This document shows, in pieces, positions 11,943 through 24,004 of a stretch of DNA of 64,000 bases. The DNA is taken from positions 26,851,322 to 26,915,321 of the forward strand of contig NC_052352.1 in assembly GCF_009727055.1 (NCBI RefSeq), written 5' to 3'. The position numbers and the translations under genes are program-made. Numbering within the stretch: position 1 is the first letter of the stretch; every line of letters starts with the position of its first letter. A model generated the notes under the pieces. That model saw only the letters and a program-made list of their open reading frames with translations, was not told where the DNA came from and did not search any database. The DNA is from Benincasa hispida (lineage: Eukaryota > Streptophyta > Magnoliopsida > Cucurbitales > Cucurbitaceae).

Positions 11943-12306
11943 TCTTCAGCCTTCAGACCGCACCACATTTCTTCTTCCTTCAATGATTTCTTCAGCCTTT
12001 CATTCAATGTGCATTCAATATACCACCAACATTCCACCAAAACATTTATTCCCTAATATTCTGAAGAGAATGGGACATCACTCTCATTATTCACTTTCTG
12101 TCGTTGAACTCCCTACGAAATTCTCTCATTATTCTCTCGTAGCTTTTTCTCACAGTTTCAGCCCAACATCTTCGTTGATTGCTTTCATCGTCGGATTCAG
12201 TCCACATTACTTCTTCCTTCAACGGTTTCTTCAGCCCTTCATTCAATGAACGGTTTCTACTCCTAGATCGCTTTCATAATAAGTGTCGTTTAGCATTAAA
12301 TTACTG
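11943..12306. other. MULE subterminal non-coding segment
   Basis: An open frame at 11914-12249 overlaps the terminal repeat and has no recognisable domain, so I do not treat it as a gene. Local repeats of cttccttcaa and tttcttcagcc suggest old small duplications. Confidence 0.5.
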
Positions 12307-12925
12307 GACGATCGTCTATACATTACTATGTGATCGTTTATACATTACTATGCGATCGTTATACATTCCTATGCGGTCGTTTATACATTCCTATGCGGTC
12401 GTTTATACATTACTATGCGATCATTTATACATTACATGCAATCGTGTATAAATTACTACGCGATCGTTCATAAATTATAATACGATCGTATAATAAATTA
12501 TAAACGATCGTGTAGTAGTTTATACACGATCGTATAGTAAATTATAAACGATTGTGTAGTAATTTATACACGATCGTTTAGTAAATTATAAACGATCATG
12601 TAGTAATATATACACAATCGTTAATACATTGCTATGCGATCGTTTATACATTACTATGCAATCGTTTACAACATGATCGTATAGTAATTTATACACGATC
12701 GCATAGTAATTTATACACGATCCATAGTATTTTATACACGATCGCATAGTAAATTATAAACGATTGTGTAGTAATTTATACGATACGATCGTTTATACAT
12801 TACTATGCGATCGTTTAGACATTACTATGCAATCGTTTACTACAAGATTGTGTAGTAATTTATACATGATCGCATAGTACTTTATATACGATCGCATAGT
12901 AATGTATAAACGATCGTTCACTTAT
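12307..12925. repeat. CGATCG-centred palindromic minisatellite, left array of the MULE
   Basis: About 28 units of roughly 22 bp. The unit is a self-complementary cgatcg core followed by tttatacattactatg or by a close variant. Up to about 12440 the units mostly point one way. After that the complementary form (catagtaatttatacacgat) alternates with the forward form, so the array is full of inverted pairs. Core variants (cgattg, caatcg, cggtcg) are mostly single transitions. It sits between the terminal repeat and the transposase gene. Confidence 0.9.
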
Positions 12926-12949
12926 CAATGATTTGCTTATCCTATTATA

Positions 12950-15374
12950 GATCAATGTCGCTACTTCACATCTTTGTACGATTTGGTAGGGATTGGATGA
13001 GTCCGGAAGAAACTATGTTGATGGTCATATGAAAGGTTTGAAAGTCAGAAATGATATAACAGTCAGTGAATTAGTGAGTATAATGCACCAATGACTGAAT
13101 ATCAATCCGGATATGTTTGATATAGACATCAAATGTTGCTACAATATATTGGACTCGACTCCCCCAATTGACATAGTCGACGATGAAGATCTTAGCTTTT
13201 TTTTAGAAGGCAATGAGGCACCTCAGATGCTGTTATTTAATTGGAGCACATTGATGCTGAAGGAGTCTTTGGAACCGATTACACCTTATGAAAGTCATGG
13301 AGTACACCAGCATTGCAATCCAGCCGATCAACCCAATCCAATTCATACCATGTCTTCACTTGATGATCATATTGAGCCATGTAACTTAGGGAATGACCGA
13401 AGTGAGGCTTGGTTTGGTCGAAACAGTAAACCCAAATGTATTTCACAATTTAATACTGAACATGGATATGAACAATCTTCAGGTCTACAAACTTTTCCAA
13501 CACCTAACATCCATGTTCCAACCCTACCTGCTCTCGTTCCACCGGTTGTGATGCCTTCGGTTTTAATGCATTCCACTGTTCCAACTGAACCATTTGTTGA
13601 TATACCCAGACCATCAGAGAGCTCATCGTATGACAACCTCATCACAATACCTCATGACTATTTGGAATGACGAAGATATAAAAGTTGATCAAATTTTCTT
13701 TTTGAAATATGACTTATTAGTTAAATTATCGATGCTTGCAATAAGAAAGAACTTTGACTACCGTGTAAAAAAATCAACAAAGAACTTGCTAACTATCCGG
13801 TGTTCGGTGGAGGAATGCAAGTGGAGGGTCCGTGCAAAAAATTGAAAAAAAGTGATTCCTTCAAAGTGATGAAATATCCCAGCGAACATACATGTTCTCT
13901 CTTGAAATGAGAATTAGTAATCATTGACAATCAAAAAGTTGGGTTATTAGACACTTAATCAAGTCCAAATACGAACAAGTTGGTCGAACCTACTGCCCAA
14001 AGGACATAATTGAGGACGTCCGACGAGAATATAGAGTGAACATTACCTATGGACAGGCTTATCGCGCTAAAGAGTACGAATTGGTGTATGCACGATGATT
14101 GCCAGAAGAATCATATGTTGTTGTTAGGGCATATGGTGAGGCATTAAGCTTGCAAATCTAGGTACCATATTTGAGGTTGAAGTAGAGAACAGACAATACT
14201 TTAAGTACGTCTTCATGGCACTTGGTCCGTGTATTAGGGGTTTTCTAAATTGCATCCACCCAGTAATCGTTGTTGATGGGACCCATTTGCATGAGAAATA
14301 CAAAGGTATGTTGCTAATAGCAATGTGTATCGATGGAAATAACAATATATATCCTATCGCCTTCAGTATTGTAGATGGTGAGAACGATGCATCATGGACT
14401 TGGTTCATGACTCATTTGAAGGCTTTGATAAGAGACGTTCCCAATCTTGTGATTATATAAAATCATCACATCTCAATTGCAAAGGCTATTGCAAGGATAT
14501 TCTCTGATGCATTTCATGCCCTGTGTATATACCATATTCAAAACAATTTAGTGGACACATTCAAGAATAAGGACATAATCCCATACTTCTACCTAGCGCC
14601 GAAAGCATATAGAATGTCTGGCTTTCAGATGTATTGGGCTAAGCTCTATCAATATCCTAGTGTGACGGCCTACCTTGAGGAGGTTGGATTACAATGGTGG
14701 GCAAGGGTTTATCAAGTCCATTGTAGGTATGACAAAATGACGAAAAATATAGTAGAATGCCTCAGTGGAGTGTTGAAACATGCCCGAGAACTACCAATCA
14801 CAAAGCTATTAAAGCATATCCGTGAGTGGCTACAAGGTTGGTTCTATATCTGACGTACACACGCAATGACATGCACAAACATTGTAACTGATTATGCAAT
14901 GAGTATTCTTAAGGAATCAGAATTTATGTCTGAATATATCGTATTTCTCCAGTGGATATGTATATAATTAATGTGGAAGATGGATATTTGGGTGGGTTGG
15001 TTGATCTTCGTTCACAGACATGTACGTGTATGGAGTTTAATTGCCTTGAGATCTCATGCTCCCATGTAATATCTATGGCGACCCTGAGAAACATTAATGT
15101 TCAAACAGTGCTTGCTGCTTATGCCGAACCAATCTTCCCAGTAGGACAAAGTCAAAAATGGGTTGGAGATGTTGGAGATTTTGAACCAATTCTACCACCG
15201 CAAAAGGTAGTAAGTGTAGGTCGACGTCAAACTGTCAGGATACCTTCAATTGGAGAGAAGCCACGGCAAATACATAGGTGTACACGATGTGGTCAGAGAG
15301 GACATAACAAGAAAACATGCAAACAAACATTGATAACACCTGGCACTGACCCATCTAAACTAAACAATATGTAA
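12950..15374 (+). pseudogene. Broken MULE transposase (MuDR-type)
   Basis: Several frames together make one decayed transposase. At 12968-13670 there is an N-terminal region with a stop near 13094. At 13594-13845 a MuDR-type DNA-binding domain appears (AIRKNFDYRVKKST, then CSVEECKWRVRA). At 14215-14460 lies the DDE catalytic core with IVVDGTHLHEKYKG and AFSIVDGENDASW. At 14461-14850 the core continues (ALCIYHIQNN). At 14952-15374 a SWIM zinc finger (CTC then CSH) is followed by a CCHC knuckle (CTRCGQRGHNKKTC). At least one frameshift near 13670 and stops near 13845, 14458 and 14851 break it. It would have catalysed cut-and-paste movement of the MULE; it cannot now make a full protein. Confidence 0.85.
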
Positions 15375-15394
15375 TTTTCGCTTTGTTTTTTTCT

Positions 15395-15640
15395 ATACAA
15401 CACCAATTATACTATACAATATGTAATTTTAGCACCAATTATACTGGACAAATTTATACTATACAATATGTAATTTTAGCACCAATTTTACTGTACAATA
15501 TGTAATGTTAGCACAAATTTATCTAAACGGTCGCTTAGTTATTTATTTGCTTAGTTAAATGTACAATACCAATTATATTCTACACATTTAGCACAAATTT
15601 ATTACCAATTGTATTCTACAAATTTAGCACAAATTTATCT
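15395..15640. repeat. Short tandem repeats downstream of the MULE transposase
   Basis: Irregular repeats built from atacaatatgtaat, ttagcaccaatt and ttagcacaaattta, with units of about 30-60 bp. They probably belong to the MULE 3' non-coding region. Confidence 0.6.
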
Positions 15641-15729
15641 AAACGATCGCATAACAAAATCTAAAAGATCGTTTAACAAAAACTAAACGATCGCATAATA
15701 GATATCTAAACGATCACATAACAGATATC
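15641..15729. repeat. CGATCG minisatellite, right array of the MULE (first part)
   Basis: Units of about 23 bp of the form ctaaacgatcgcataacaga. The array is cut by the Athila-like insertion and resumes at 25667. Spacer text differs from the left array (ctaaa/ataacagatat against tttatacattactatg), but the core is the same. Confidence 0.85.
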
Positions 15730-17418
15730 CGATGCGTTATTTTATGCGGTGAATTAATGAAAGGAATTGCGATGATGGAAAATGCGTTGTGCAAACAAGT
15801 TTTCTCAGCAGGACCCAAGTATAAATCCTACTGAGTTTCCTGGTAAGTCCATGGTCGAACTCAGGGACTAAGGAAAACAATATACGGTGATAATTTCGAG
15901 ATTACTTTGCGGTATCAAATAAATTAATGGTTTGGTTGGTTTGTTGTTTGAAGTATATAAAAAGTATGCAGCGGATTTGAGAAAAGATTGATTATGCGAC
16001 AAATACACTGAGTATGTAGAGGAACGGGTTGAGAAGGTCTTTAGCTAGCGTTTCCCGAGAATGTGTTCAAAATATGCGATCATGCTACACTCATGCGACA
16101 ACAAATCATTTTCCAATGCAAATGTGGTAGCTCCTAATTCTAGGACGCATGCGATGAATGCGATAATGTCTATAGAGCTTATTCCTAAGTCTCTGCTTCT
16201 TGCTTATGTGATGATGCAAAATGCACACAAAGACAAGGTGACCGCATACAATCATAACCTATCTCTAGGATGCATACGATGTGTTAATAGCAAATAACGC
16301 TTATTCTTAAGCTCCTATCTCTTGATTATGCGTTTCGAATCTGACTCTCCCGAGCCTAGATTCTAACCTGACTTTTCCAAGCCTAGATTCTATCCTTAGA
16401 CTACCCTCCTGAGTATCTCTAATGGACAAATGACGCATACATAATACAAGATAATCACATAGAATGAAGATCCCCAGTTATACTAGCTAAGTGCTTCTCA
16501 ACCCATTTGACAGATTTAGCTACTCATGCATAATATACAGAGAGTGAACAGATATAAAGATGTAAATTCCATTTCTATAAATCAGTTCAGAGTACAAAAT
16601 GACAATGAAAGATAAGGATAGAGAGCCTGGTAGCAATTCCTTACTTCCCAAGGCTTTTACACTGTTAACTCTATTCTGTTCAAAAGATGTTTGTGCTTCC
16701 GCAGGAGTTGGCCCTCTCTCTGATCTCAACGCTTCCGACACTCTTTCAAGTTCACCGAAATGATCTCTCGCTACAATCTCACTTCCCTCGCTTCCGCCTT
16801 CTAAGTAAAAGAAAACTATGAACAAGGCTACTTCTATCTAAAGGGAAAATTCTCTAACTGTCGAACTTCTTCGCTGAAGGTGGCCTCTGGTATTTATAGA
16901 GCTTTGGGGTGAAAGACTTCTTCTCTCTTATGATTGTACTGATAGGATGACATTGATTCTCTGGCTGATGCGCCAAATATTTGTCATCGAAAAGTTGAGT
17001 GTACTTGCTACAGTAGTTTGTTAACGGCTTGTCAACTTAATTCGGAATCAACCGTCATCAGCTTTCTGTCCCATCGTGATTTATTACGCTTTTTCACCCA
17101 GATGCACCCACCCTGATGCACCGGCTCTATGGGCAACCTTCTTGTAGCAGATAATCGCGAGCACAAATGATCACATAGCCTAACGCAATCTCTTGATGCG
17201 CTCGGCCGTTGATTTCTTTGGATCGCATTTTCCGCCTTGTGTTAACGCATATTCTGTACAAAAATACACAAGTTAGCTATTTTAATGCGATGAACGCATG
17301 CGACCGCAATATTGTGAACTTAATACTTTTTGGACGCAATCTTATATATTTTTATCATCACAATCCTACATTGTTTAATAACTTAGCATTGTAATAATGT
17401 GCATTTCTGCGGTTATCA
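15730..17418 (-). repeat. 3' LTR of the Athila-like element
   Basis: 1689 bp. It aligns with 24005-25666. On the plus strand the copy begins cgatgcgtt where its sister begins tgatgcgtt, so the terminal base pair has mutated, and it ends ttatca. In the first 225 bp I count 11 substitutions between the LTRs, 10 of them transitions. A 101-codon open frame at 16520-16825 recurs in the sister LTR and has no recognisable domain. Confidence 0.9.
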
Positions 17419-18680
17419 CACCCCCAAAATTAAACAATGCTTGTCCTCAAGCATAAGCTAAAGATTTCCTTTAGAAAGTCGACCGCCTTCTCTTTTCTTA
17501 GATTTCTCAAGGATGTATTATTCAAATCCTATACACCAAAATTTCCTTAATGTTTATCTAGGTCTCTTCTAAAATATTTTTAAAATTTAGGGACCGCAAG
17601 CTTAACCTTCAAAAAGACTTTACAATATTTCAAGGCATCGCGTGATTTATTTAAAAAAAATTTCACTGGGGTTGTTTCAAATGATTTTATTATCCTTGCG
17701 TATTTTAGACATTATTTTTTCTCTGACCTTGCATTGATCCAAGTGCCTCACCTTCGTTTTAGCTTGCCCCCCACTGTGTCATGCGAACATCCAACTACGA
17801 GCACAGGCACTCTTTCTCAGACTAAACTCATGCCCATTTGGTAGCGGAGTTGCGATCATTTTATTTATGCGTTGATCACGATTCCTACCTTCGGTTTGGC
17901 TTGCCCCTACGGTGTCATGCAGACATCCAACTACGAGTAGGATCCGTTCGCAACATTATGATTTTTTTTTTGTAAGGCTAAAAATAGCAAGGTCAAAAAT
18001 AAATACCGCACCCCCAAATTTAAAATGCGGCAATGTCCTCATTTCTAAAAGATTGAAAGAATTCATGTGATGTTCTTAGGAAGTTTCATAAAGGGTCAAT
18101 TTGAAAGAAAGCTAGCAGACCACTAACTTCTAGAAATATTTCATGAGGTGACTGTCCTAAAATTAAGTTGACTTTAGTGTGTACAAAAAGATAGAAGCAT
18201 GCGTTTCATCATTGAAATCATAATTGGCAAAGAGAAATTATGTGGTGGCTTACTAAATTGATCAATGTTAAATGATTGTGGCAACCAAAGAGGATGCGGT
18301 GATAAAATTTTCAAAATTAAAATGCGATGCGATAGTGCAAAATTTGGAATAAAGTCAAGGAAAGATACAACCCCCAAATTTGCGTTATCGCCCGCATTAG
18401 ATGTTGACGCATCCTGCTTTGCGGCAATCCGCTTTCTTTTGATTGCTGACAAAATAGAGTAGATGCGTCTTCGTGTAGCGCCTCTGCAATCGTTTACCTC
18501 GATCGTTTGCAAAGAAAAACATTGAGAGGGTCAAATAGTAATAAAAAAACGAAGTTAACAAAATTTTTCTCATTTTTTTTTTGATAAAATGAAGGCAGAA
18601 AAACGATATTTGAAATAACATCATAGTAGTGAGAGTTCATGAATCATAAGTAAGAAAAGGATATTCCAAAAGACTTACGC
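17419..18680 (-). other. Athila-like 3' untranslated region with polypurine tract
   Basis: On the minus strand ttttgggggtg directly precedes the LTR start tgataacc, making it the plus-strand primer. It is preceded by cttgaggacaagcattg, text typical of this position in Athila-like elements. A very similar module, gaggacattgccgcatt then aatttgggggtg, occurs at about 18005-18040, and a third aaatttgggggt lies near 18370-18380. No env-like gene is recognisable. Confidence 0.7.
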
Positions 18681-19800
18681 CCTAGATGATTTTTTGTCGC
18701 ATGCCAGTGTAAGGGCCACTCGATTTCCCTTCATTCTGGATTTCTCAGGTCTACAGAGGTCTTTTATCGATGAAAATCACCCCCGCAATATGCCTTGACT
18801 CTTTGCCCGTTAACCTTGAATGTACGGGTCCCTTCTTCATCGCCCACAACGCTTTGTGCTCCAGCTCCAGTGGTAAATGACATGCTTTACCAAACACCAA
18901 CGCATACGGAGACATGCCTATCGGTGTTTTGTGGGCAGTCTCATATGCTCACAGCGCATCGTCCAACTTTATTGCCCAATCTTTTCACAAAGGCTTTACC
19001 ACCTTCTCTAGTATCAGCTTAATTTCCCGGTTGGACACTTCAGCTTGACCATTTGTTTGTGGATGGTATGTGGTGGCCACTTTATGGAGGATATTATATT
19101 TGAGCAGCAGATTTTTGATGAGGTAATTGACAAAGTGGGTGCCTTCGTCACTTATTATGGCACGTGGAGTGCCAAAACGAGTGAAAATATTTTTCTTTAG
19201 GAATTTGGAGACTACTGCCGCATCGCTTGCGGTGCATGCTACTGCTTCTACCCACTTGAAAACATAGTCGACGGCTAACAAAATATACTTGTGACCATTC
19301 GAAGGTAGGAATGGCCCCATGAAATCGATGCCTCAGATGTCGAAAAACTCCAGTTCTAAAATGAAGTTCATGGGCATTGCATGTTTCCATGAAATATTAC
19401 CCGTGTGCTGGCATCGGTCACACTTCATCGTGTAGTCTCTTACATCCTTAAATAGTGTTGGCCAATAATACCCACTTTGTAATACTTTTGCTGTTGTGCG
19501 CTGGCCTCCAAAGTGCCCGCCACATGGTGAATGACATTGCGATAATATGCATTGGTGAGCAGCATCCGGTACACATAGTCGCAGAATCTAGTCTGACCCC
19601 CTCTTATACAGATTTGGCTCATCCCAATAATAAGATCTGCATTCATGCCTGAGCAGCCTTTTTTGGTGGTTGGTATAATCTTCGAGAAATTGCTCGCAAT
19701 CCAGATAATTACCACGTCTGTGTACCATGACAATTCTTCAATCTGAAATAGCTGCTCGTCTGGGAACGTTGCGTTCACTTCTGACTGATTGCGGTCAATC
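18681..19800 (-). pseudogene. Athila-like integrase (broken)
   Basis: From the N-terminal side, a zinc-binding HHCC region is readable in shifted frames around 19400-19560 (CGGHFGGQRTTAKVL, then MKCDRCQHTGN). The catalytic core lies at 18985-19320 ([40 protein letters not shown]) with the D, D and E of the triad present. The C-terminal part at 18790-18985 has [16 protein letters not shown] and FKVNGQRVK. Internal stops near 18980 and 18930 and frameshifts near 19320-19440 break it. It would insert the cDNA copy into the genome. Confidence 0.85.
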
Positions 19801-21215
19801 TCTAGATTTTCTAATATGGATAAATGATCCGCAACTTGGTTCTCTGTTTCCTGTGATCAATTATTTCCATATCGAATTCTTGGAGGAGGAGAACCCATCT
19901 AATCTATCTCGGCTTCACGTCTTTCTTTTCATTAAATATTTTATCGCCGAGCGGTCAGTGTGGATGAGTACTTTGTTCCGAGCAAATATGCTCTGAATTT
20001 GTCCAATGCAAATATTACCGCAAGCAACTCTTTTTCTGTGGTGGTGTAGTTAGTTTGAGCAGGATTCAAAGTCTTACTCGCATATGCGATGGGATGGAGT
20101 ATTGTTTTTCTCTTCTGTGCCAGAACTGCTCCCATCGCATACCCGCTCACGTCGCACATTAATTCAAAGGGAAGTGTCCAATCTGGTGTGATCAACACGG
20201 GCGCGGTCGTTAATACATTCTTCAAAATCATGAATGCATTGCGGCAATTGTCATCAAAGTCAAATTTCCTATCGGCCTCCATCAACGCATTCAGCGGTCG
20301 TGCTATCTTTGAAAAGTCCTTGACAAAACGTCTGTAAAGTCCGACATGTCCCAAGAAGCTCCTGATAGCCTTTACACTTGTTGGAGGTGGGAGCTTTTCA
20401 ATCGCTTCAATTTTTGCCTTGTCCACCTCCAACTCATCCTTAGAGATCTTATGCCCTAGCACAATGCCCTCCTTCACCATGAAATAGTATTTCTCCCAAT
20501 TAAGCACGAGGTTCATCTCTTCACATCTTTTCAATATCTTCTCCAAGTTGTCAAGACAGACTTCGTATGTGTGCCCATATACAGAGAAGTCGTCCATGAA
20601 TATTTCTACATAGTCTTCGAGATATTCCAAAAAGATGGTCATCATACACTTTTGGAAAGTGCTCGGCGCATTGTAGAGGTCAAACGGCATGCGTCGAAAC
20701 GCAAATGTTCCATATAGGCAGATGAATGTGGTTTTTTCTTGATCTTCAGGAGAAATCATGACCTGGTTATAATTGGCATACCCATCCAAGAAGCAGTAGA
20801 AGTCATTTCCAGCTAGACGATCCAGCATTTGGTCAATAAAAGGTAAAGGGAAATGATCTGTTTTCCTTGTCGCATTTAGTTTGCAGTAGTCCAAGAAAAT
20901 CCGCTATCCGGTGACGGTCCTTTGCAGTATCAGCTCGTTATTTTTGTTAGGGACTACCGTCATCCCTCATTTCTTCAGCACGCATTGCACGGGGTTGACC
21001 CACGTGTTGTCTGCTATTGGATAGATGATGCCCAAGTCTAACCACTTGATTATCTCCTTCTTTACGACCTCCTTCATCGCAGGGTTGAGTCTGCGCTGAT
21101 GTTTGATCGATCCTTTGTGGTTCTTTTTGAGACGAATTCTATGCATACAGTATGCGGGGCTAATTCCTCGAATGTCTGCGAGCGTCCAACCAATTGCTTT
21201 TATATATTTTCTCAA
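19801..21215 (-). pseudogene. Athila-like reverse transcriptase and RNase H (broken)
   Basis: Residues of the RT N-terminus are at 20967-21215 (VKKEIIKWLDLGIIYPI). After a stop or frameshift near 20900-20966 the main RT runs 19941-20894: FCFLDGYANYNQ-type fingers, the catalytic FMDDFSVYG, thumb text SFLGHVGLYRRFVKDFS, and the start of RNase H (FELMCDVSGYAMGAVLAQ). A frameshift at about 19955 moves the rest of RNase H (HTDRSAIKYLMKRKDVKPR) to another frame, reaching about 19800. The expected DASGYA is DVSGYA here, so the RNase H active site also carries a substitution. Confidence 0.85.
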
Positions 21216-21401
21216 AATGCTCAGCAGTGCATTTTCTTGGTTTTCATTAAGTGCAGAGGAAATGATTATTGGTAGCTTTTCATTCTACCCCAGAAACGCA
21301 TACTTCAGGTGGTTAGGAAGGGTCTTCAGCTCTATTGATGGTGGTTGCTCTAAGGATGGTTTTGTTGTTTTTCTTTCTTCATTCATTGTCAGATTAACTT
21401 C

Positions 21402-22199
21402 TTAGGATGCGATCACCTCATCTTCCTTGTTTGTTTTTTCTGTGATCGCATTGCATGCTACAATGGATTCGATCGCATCCTCATCTTCGTTTTCATCTTC
21501 AGGCCTCTCTTCTTCATTCAAATTCTGTTCATCGTCAGATTCATTAAGGTCTTCTTCGTCAGGATATTTCATGGCTCGTATAATGTCAAACTTAAGTTTC
21601 TGTCCATTCACGCTCAAGGTGATCTCTCCTTTGTACACATCAATCTGGGCACGACCGGTTGATAAAAATGGTCTCCCTAGGATGATGGGCACATCCTTGT
21701 CGGCTTCGTAGTCCAAGATAATGAAGTCTGCTGGCAATATAAATTTGTCGATTGTAACCAACATATCCTTCACCTTCCCCTCTGGATGCACCAGAGATCT
21801 ATCCGTTAATTGGAGAGTCACTATCGTGGGCGCAAGTTACCCCACATTCAGTTGCTTGAAAATTGACAGAGGCATAAAGTTGATGTTGGCTCCAAGATCG
21901 CATAGCGCTTGCCCGATGTACAATCCTCCAATGGAGCAAGGTATAATGAAACTCCCAGGGTCACACATTTTCGGTGGGATTATAGATTTTGAGCTCTGCG
22001 TCAAAGCCACCTTGGCGAACTTACCAGTGCTTCTCTTCTTTGTCACAATATCCTTTAGAAACTTCGCATATGCGGGCATCTCCTTAATTGCTTCAGTGAA
22101 TGGAATGTTAATATCCAATTGTTTTAACATATTCATGAAGCATTGATAATGTACCTCGTCATTTTTCTTCTTTCTGAGTCTCTGTGGGAATGGTGGCAA
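21402..22199 (-). pseudogene. Athila-like aspartic protease region (broken)
   Basis: Two adjoining frames: 21837-22199 carries ALCDLGANINFMPLSIFKQL, the Athila form of the protease active site. 21402-21821 carries the following strand and flap (DVPIILGRPFLSTGRAQIDV). They are separated by about 15 bases with a stop and frame change. The acidic tail (EDENEDEDAIES) precedes RT. The protease would process the gag-pol polyprotein. Confidence 0.8.
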
Positions 22200-22803
22200 C
22201 TGAATTCTTACGGTCTCCTGTTCTTTTGGCTACGAGGTGGACGCAATCTCAGGTTCCATCGCTTCTTTTTCTTCTGTTTCTTCTCGAATCACCGCAATCT
22301 CTGGTTCCAGTGCAATTGGAGTAGTCCGGCTAGGCTCCTTCTTCTCCCCTGCCACAGTCTTTCCACTCCGCAACGTCACGACTTGACATTACTCTTTACC
22401 CGTACCTCCTGGGTTGCGTGGGAGTTCCGTTGAACTCGGCAGGGCCCCTTGCGGTCTGTTCTTGAGTTCGCCCGCAATCTGGCCTATCTGTATTTTCAGG
22501 TTGCAGATAGACGTCGCTTGGTTTTGAAGCACTATTTCGTTCTTTTCAATATATTGCTTCAATAAACTTTCCAAAGAGGAAGATTACGGTGCCTGCGAAC
22601 TGCTGACTTGATTACTTGTTTGACCATTGGTTCACGAGAAAAATCTGGGTGGCCCTTCTTTTTATGCCACTAATTGAAAATTTTGTTGTTGATTTTCCAT
22701 ACAAAATTGGGGTGGTTTCTCCACCCAGGGTTGTACGTGTTAGAGAATGGATTATTCTTCACAAAATAAATTGACTGTGGGTTTTGCGGGTATTCCTCCA
22801 TTG
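22200..22803 (-). pseudogene. Athila-like gag, C-terminal part
   Basis: The frame at 22389-22574 reads QNQATSICNLKIQIGQIAGE and then RPQGALPSSTELP, a block usually found near the gag/protease boundary of Athila-like elements. The region 22200-22388 is low in recognisable motifs (Glu/Pro-rich, frame broken). The rest of gag runs into the assembly gap. Confidence 0.7.
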
Positions 22804-23634
22804 NNNNNNNNNNNNNNNNNNNNNNNNNNNNNNNNNNNNNNNNNNNNNNNNNNNNNNNNNNNNNNNNNNNNNNNNNNNNNNNNNNNNNNNNNNNNNNNNN
22901 NNNNNNNNNNNNNNNNNNNNNNNNNNNNNNNNNNNNNNNNNNNNNNNNNNNNNNNNNNNNNNNNNNNNNNNNNNNNNNNNNNNNNNNNNNNNNNNNNNNN
23001 NNNNNNNNNNNNNNNNNNNNNNNNNNNNNNNNNNNNNNNNNNNNNNNNNNNNNNNNNNNNNNNNNNNNNNNNNNNNNNNNNNNNNNNNNNNNNNNNNNNN
23101 NNNNNNNNNNNNNNNNNNNNNNNNNNNNNNNNNNNNNNNNNNNNNNNNNNNNNNNNNNNNNNNNNNNNNNNNNNNNNNNNNNNNNNNNNNNNNNNNNNNN
23201 NNNNNNNNNNNNNNNNNNNNNNNNNNNNNNNNNNNNNNNNNNNNNNNNNNNNNNNNNNNNNNNNNNNNNNNNNNNNNNNNNNNNNNNNNNNNNNNNNNNN
23301 NNNNNNNNNNNNNNNNNNNNNNNNNNNNNNNNNNNNNNNNNNNNNNNNNNNNNNNNNNNNNNNNNNNNNNNNNNNNNNNNNNNNNNNNNNNNNNNNNNNN
23401 NNNNNNNNNNNNNNNNNNNNNNNNNNNNNNNNNNNNNNNNNNNNNNNNNNNNNNNNNNNNNNNNNNNNNNNNNNNNNNNNNNNNNNNNNNNNNNNNNNNN
23501 NNNNNNNNNNNNNNNNNNNNNNNNNNNNNNNNNNNNNNNNNNNNNNNNNNNNNNNNNNNNNNNNNNNNNNNNNNNNNNNNNNNNNNNNNNNNNNNNNNNN
23601 NNNNNNNNNNNNNNNNNNNNNNNNNNNNNNNNNN
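22804..23634. other. Assembly gap (831 N) inside gag
   Basis: Unsequenced bases. Open frames that appear to cross this gap are artefacts. The true gap length is unknown unless it was sized by long reads. Confidence 0.99.
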
Positions 23635-23800
23635 CTGGATCATCTGCAGCATCACCGGTTTCATTTCGAATCTCGATCCATCAAGAGCAGGCCTCATGAT
23701 TCCTGGGGAGAAATCGTAAAGGTTGGGCGACGCATAGTCCTGAATGGGCCTATTGCAGTCGTTCGCCAATAGGATGGGATTCGCCATGACATTATTTTCA
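23635..23800 (-). pseudogene. Athila-like gag, N-terminal part
   Basis: Starting at 23787 on the minus strand: MANPILLANDCNRPIQDYA, then SPGIMRPALDGSRFEMKP. This is the usual opening of Athila-type gag proteins. It enters the gap after about 51 codons. Confidence 0.75.
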
Positions 23801-23979
23801 TTTGGTGCTCAGTTTCCATGTTGTTCCGCCATATTATCTTTTTCTTGTTGTTGTTGTTGTTGGCGGCTATCTCTCAATCTTCGTCGGAACGTTCTTTCAA
23901 TCTCTGGGTTGTAATTAACTAGAGATTGAAAGCTGCAAAGAAAATTAGAAAATTACCGTTAGCACACTAAATTGCCAAA

Positions 23980-23996
23980 GTCCCCGGCAACGACGT
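23980..23996 (-). promoter_or_regulatory. Primer-binding site of the Athila-like element (tRNA-Asp type)
   Basis: On the minus strand acgtcgttgccggggac lies 8 bases inside the 5' LTR. It resembles the complement of the tRNA-Asp 3' end used by Athila elements, with a few mismatches. Reverse transcription would start here. Confidence 0.65.
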
Positions 23997-24004
23997 AAAA
24001 AATT

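Noticed and set aside
11914..12451. Open frames at the left of the MULE
   Set aside because: They overlap the TIR and the minisatellite and have no protein features.
12307..12925. Regular repeats with spacers, CRISPR-like at first sight
   Set aside because: Units are about 22 bp, degenerate and alternate in orientation with no unique spacers, and the DNA is a plant transposon.
13367..13645. Minus-strand ORF inside the MULE transposase
   Set aside because: Antisense shadow of the transposase N-terminal region.
16520..16825. A 101-codon ORF duplicated at 24778-25083, looking like a conserved gene pair
   Set aside because: Both lie at the same place in the two LTRs of one element. Their similarity is explained by the LTRs being copies, and no domain is recognisable.
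22747..23787. Long open frames on both strands across 22.7-23.8 kb
   Set aside because: They are open only because they run through 831 undetermined bases.
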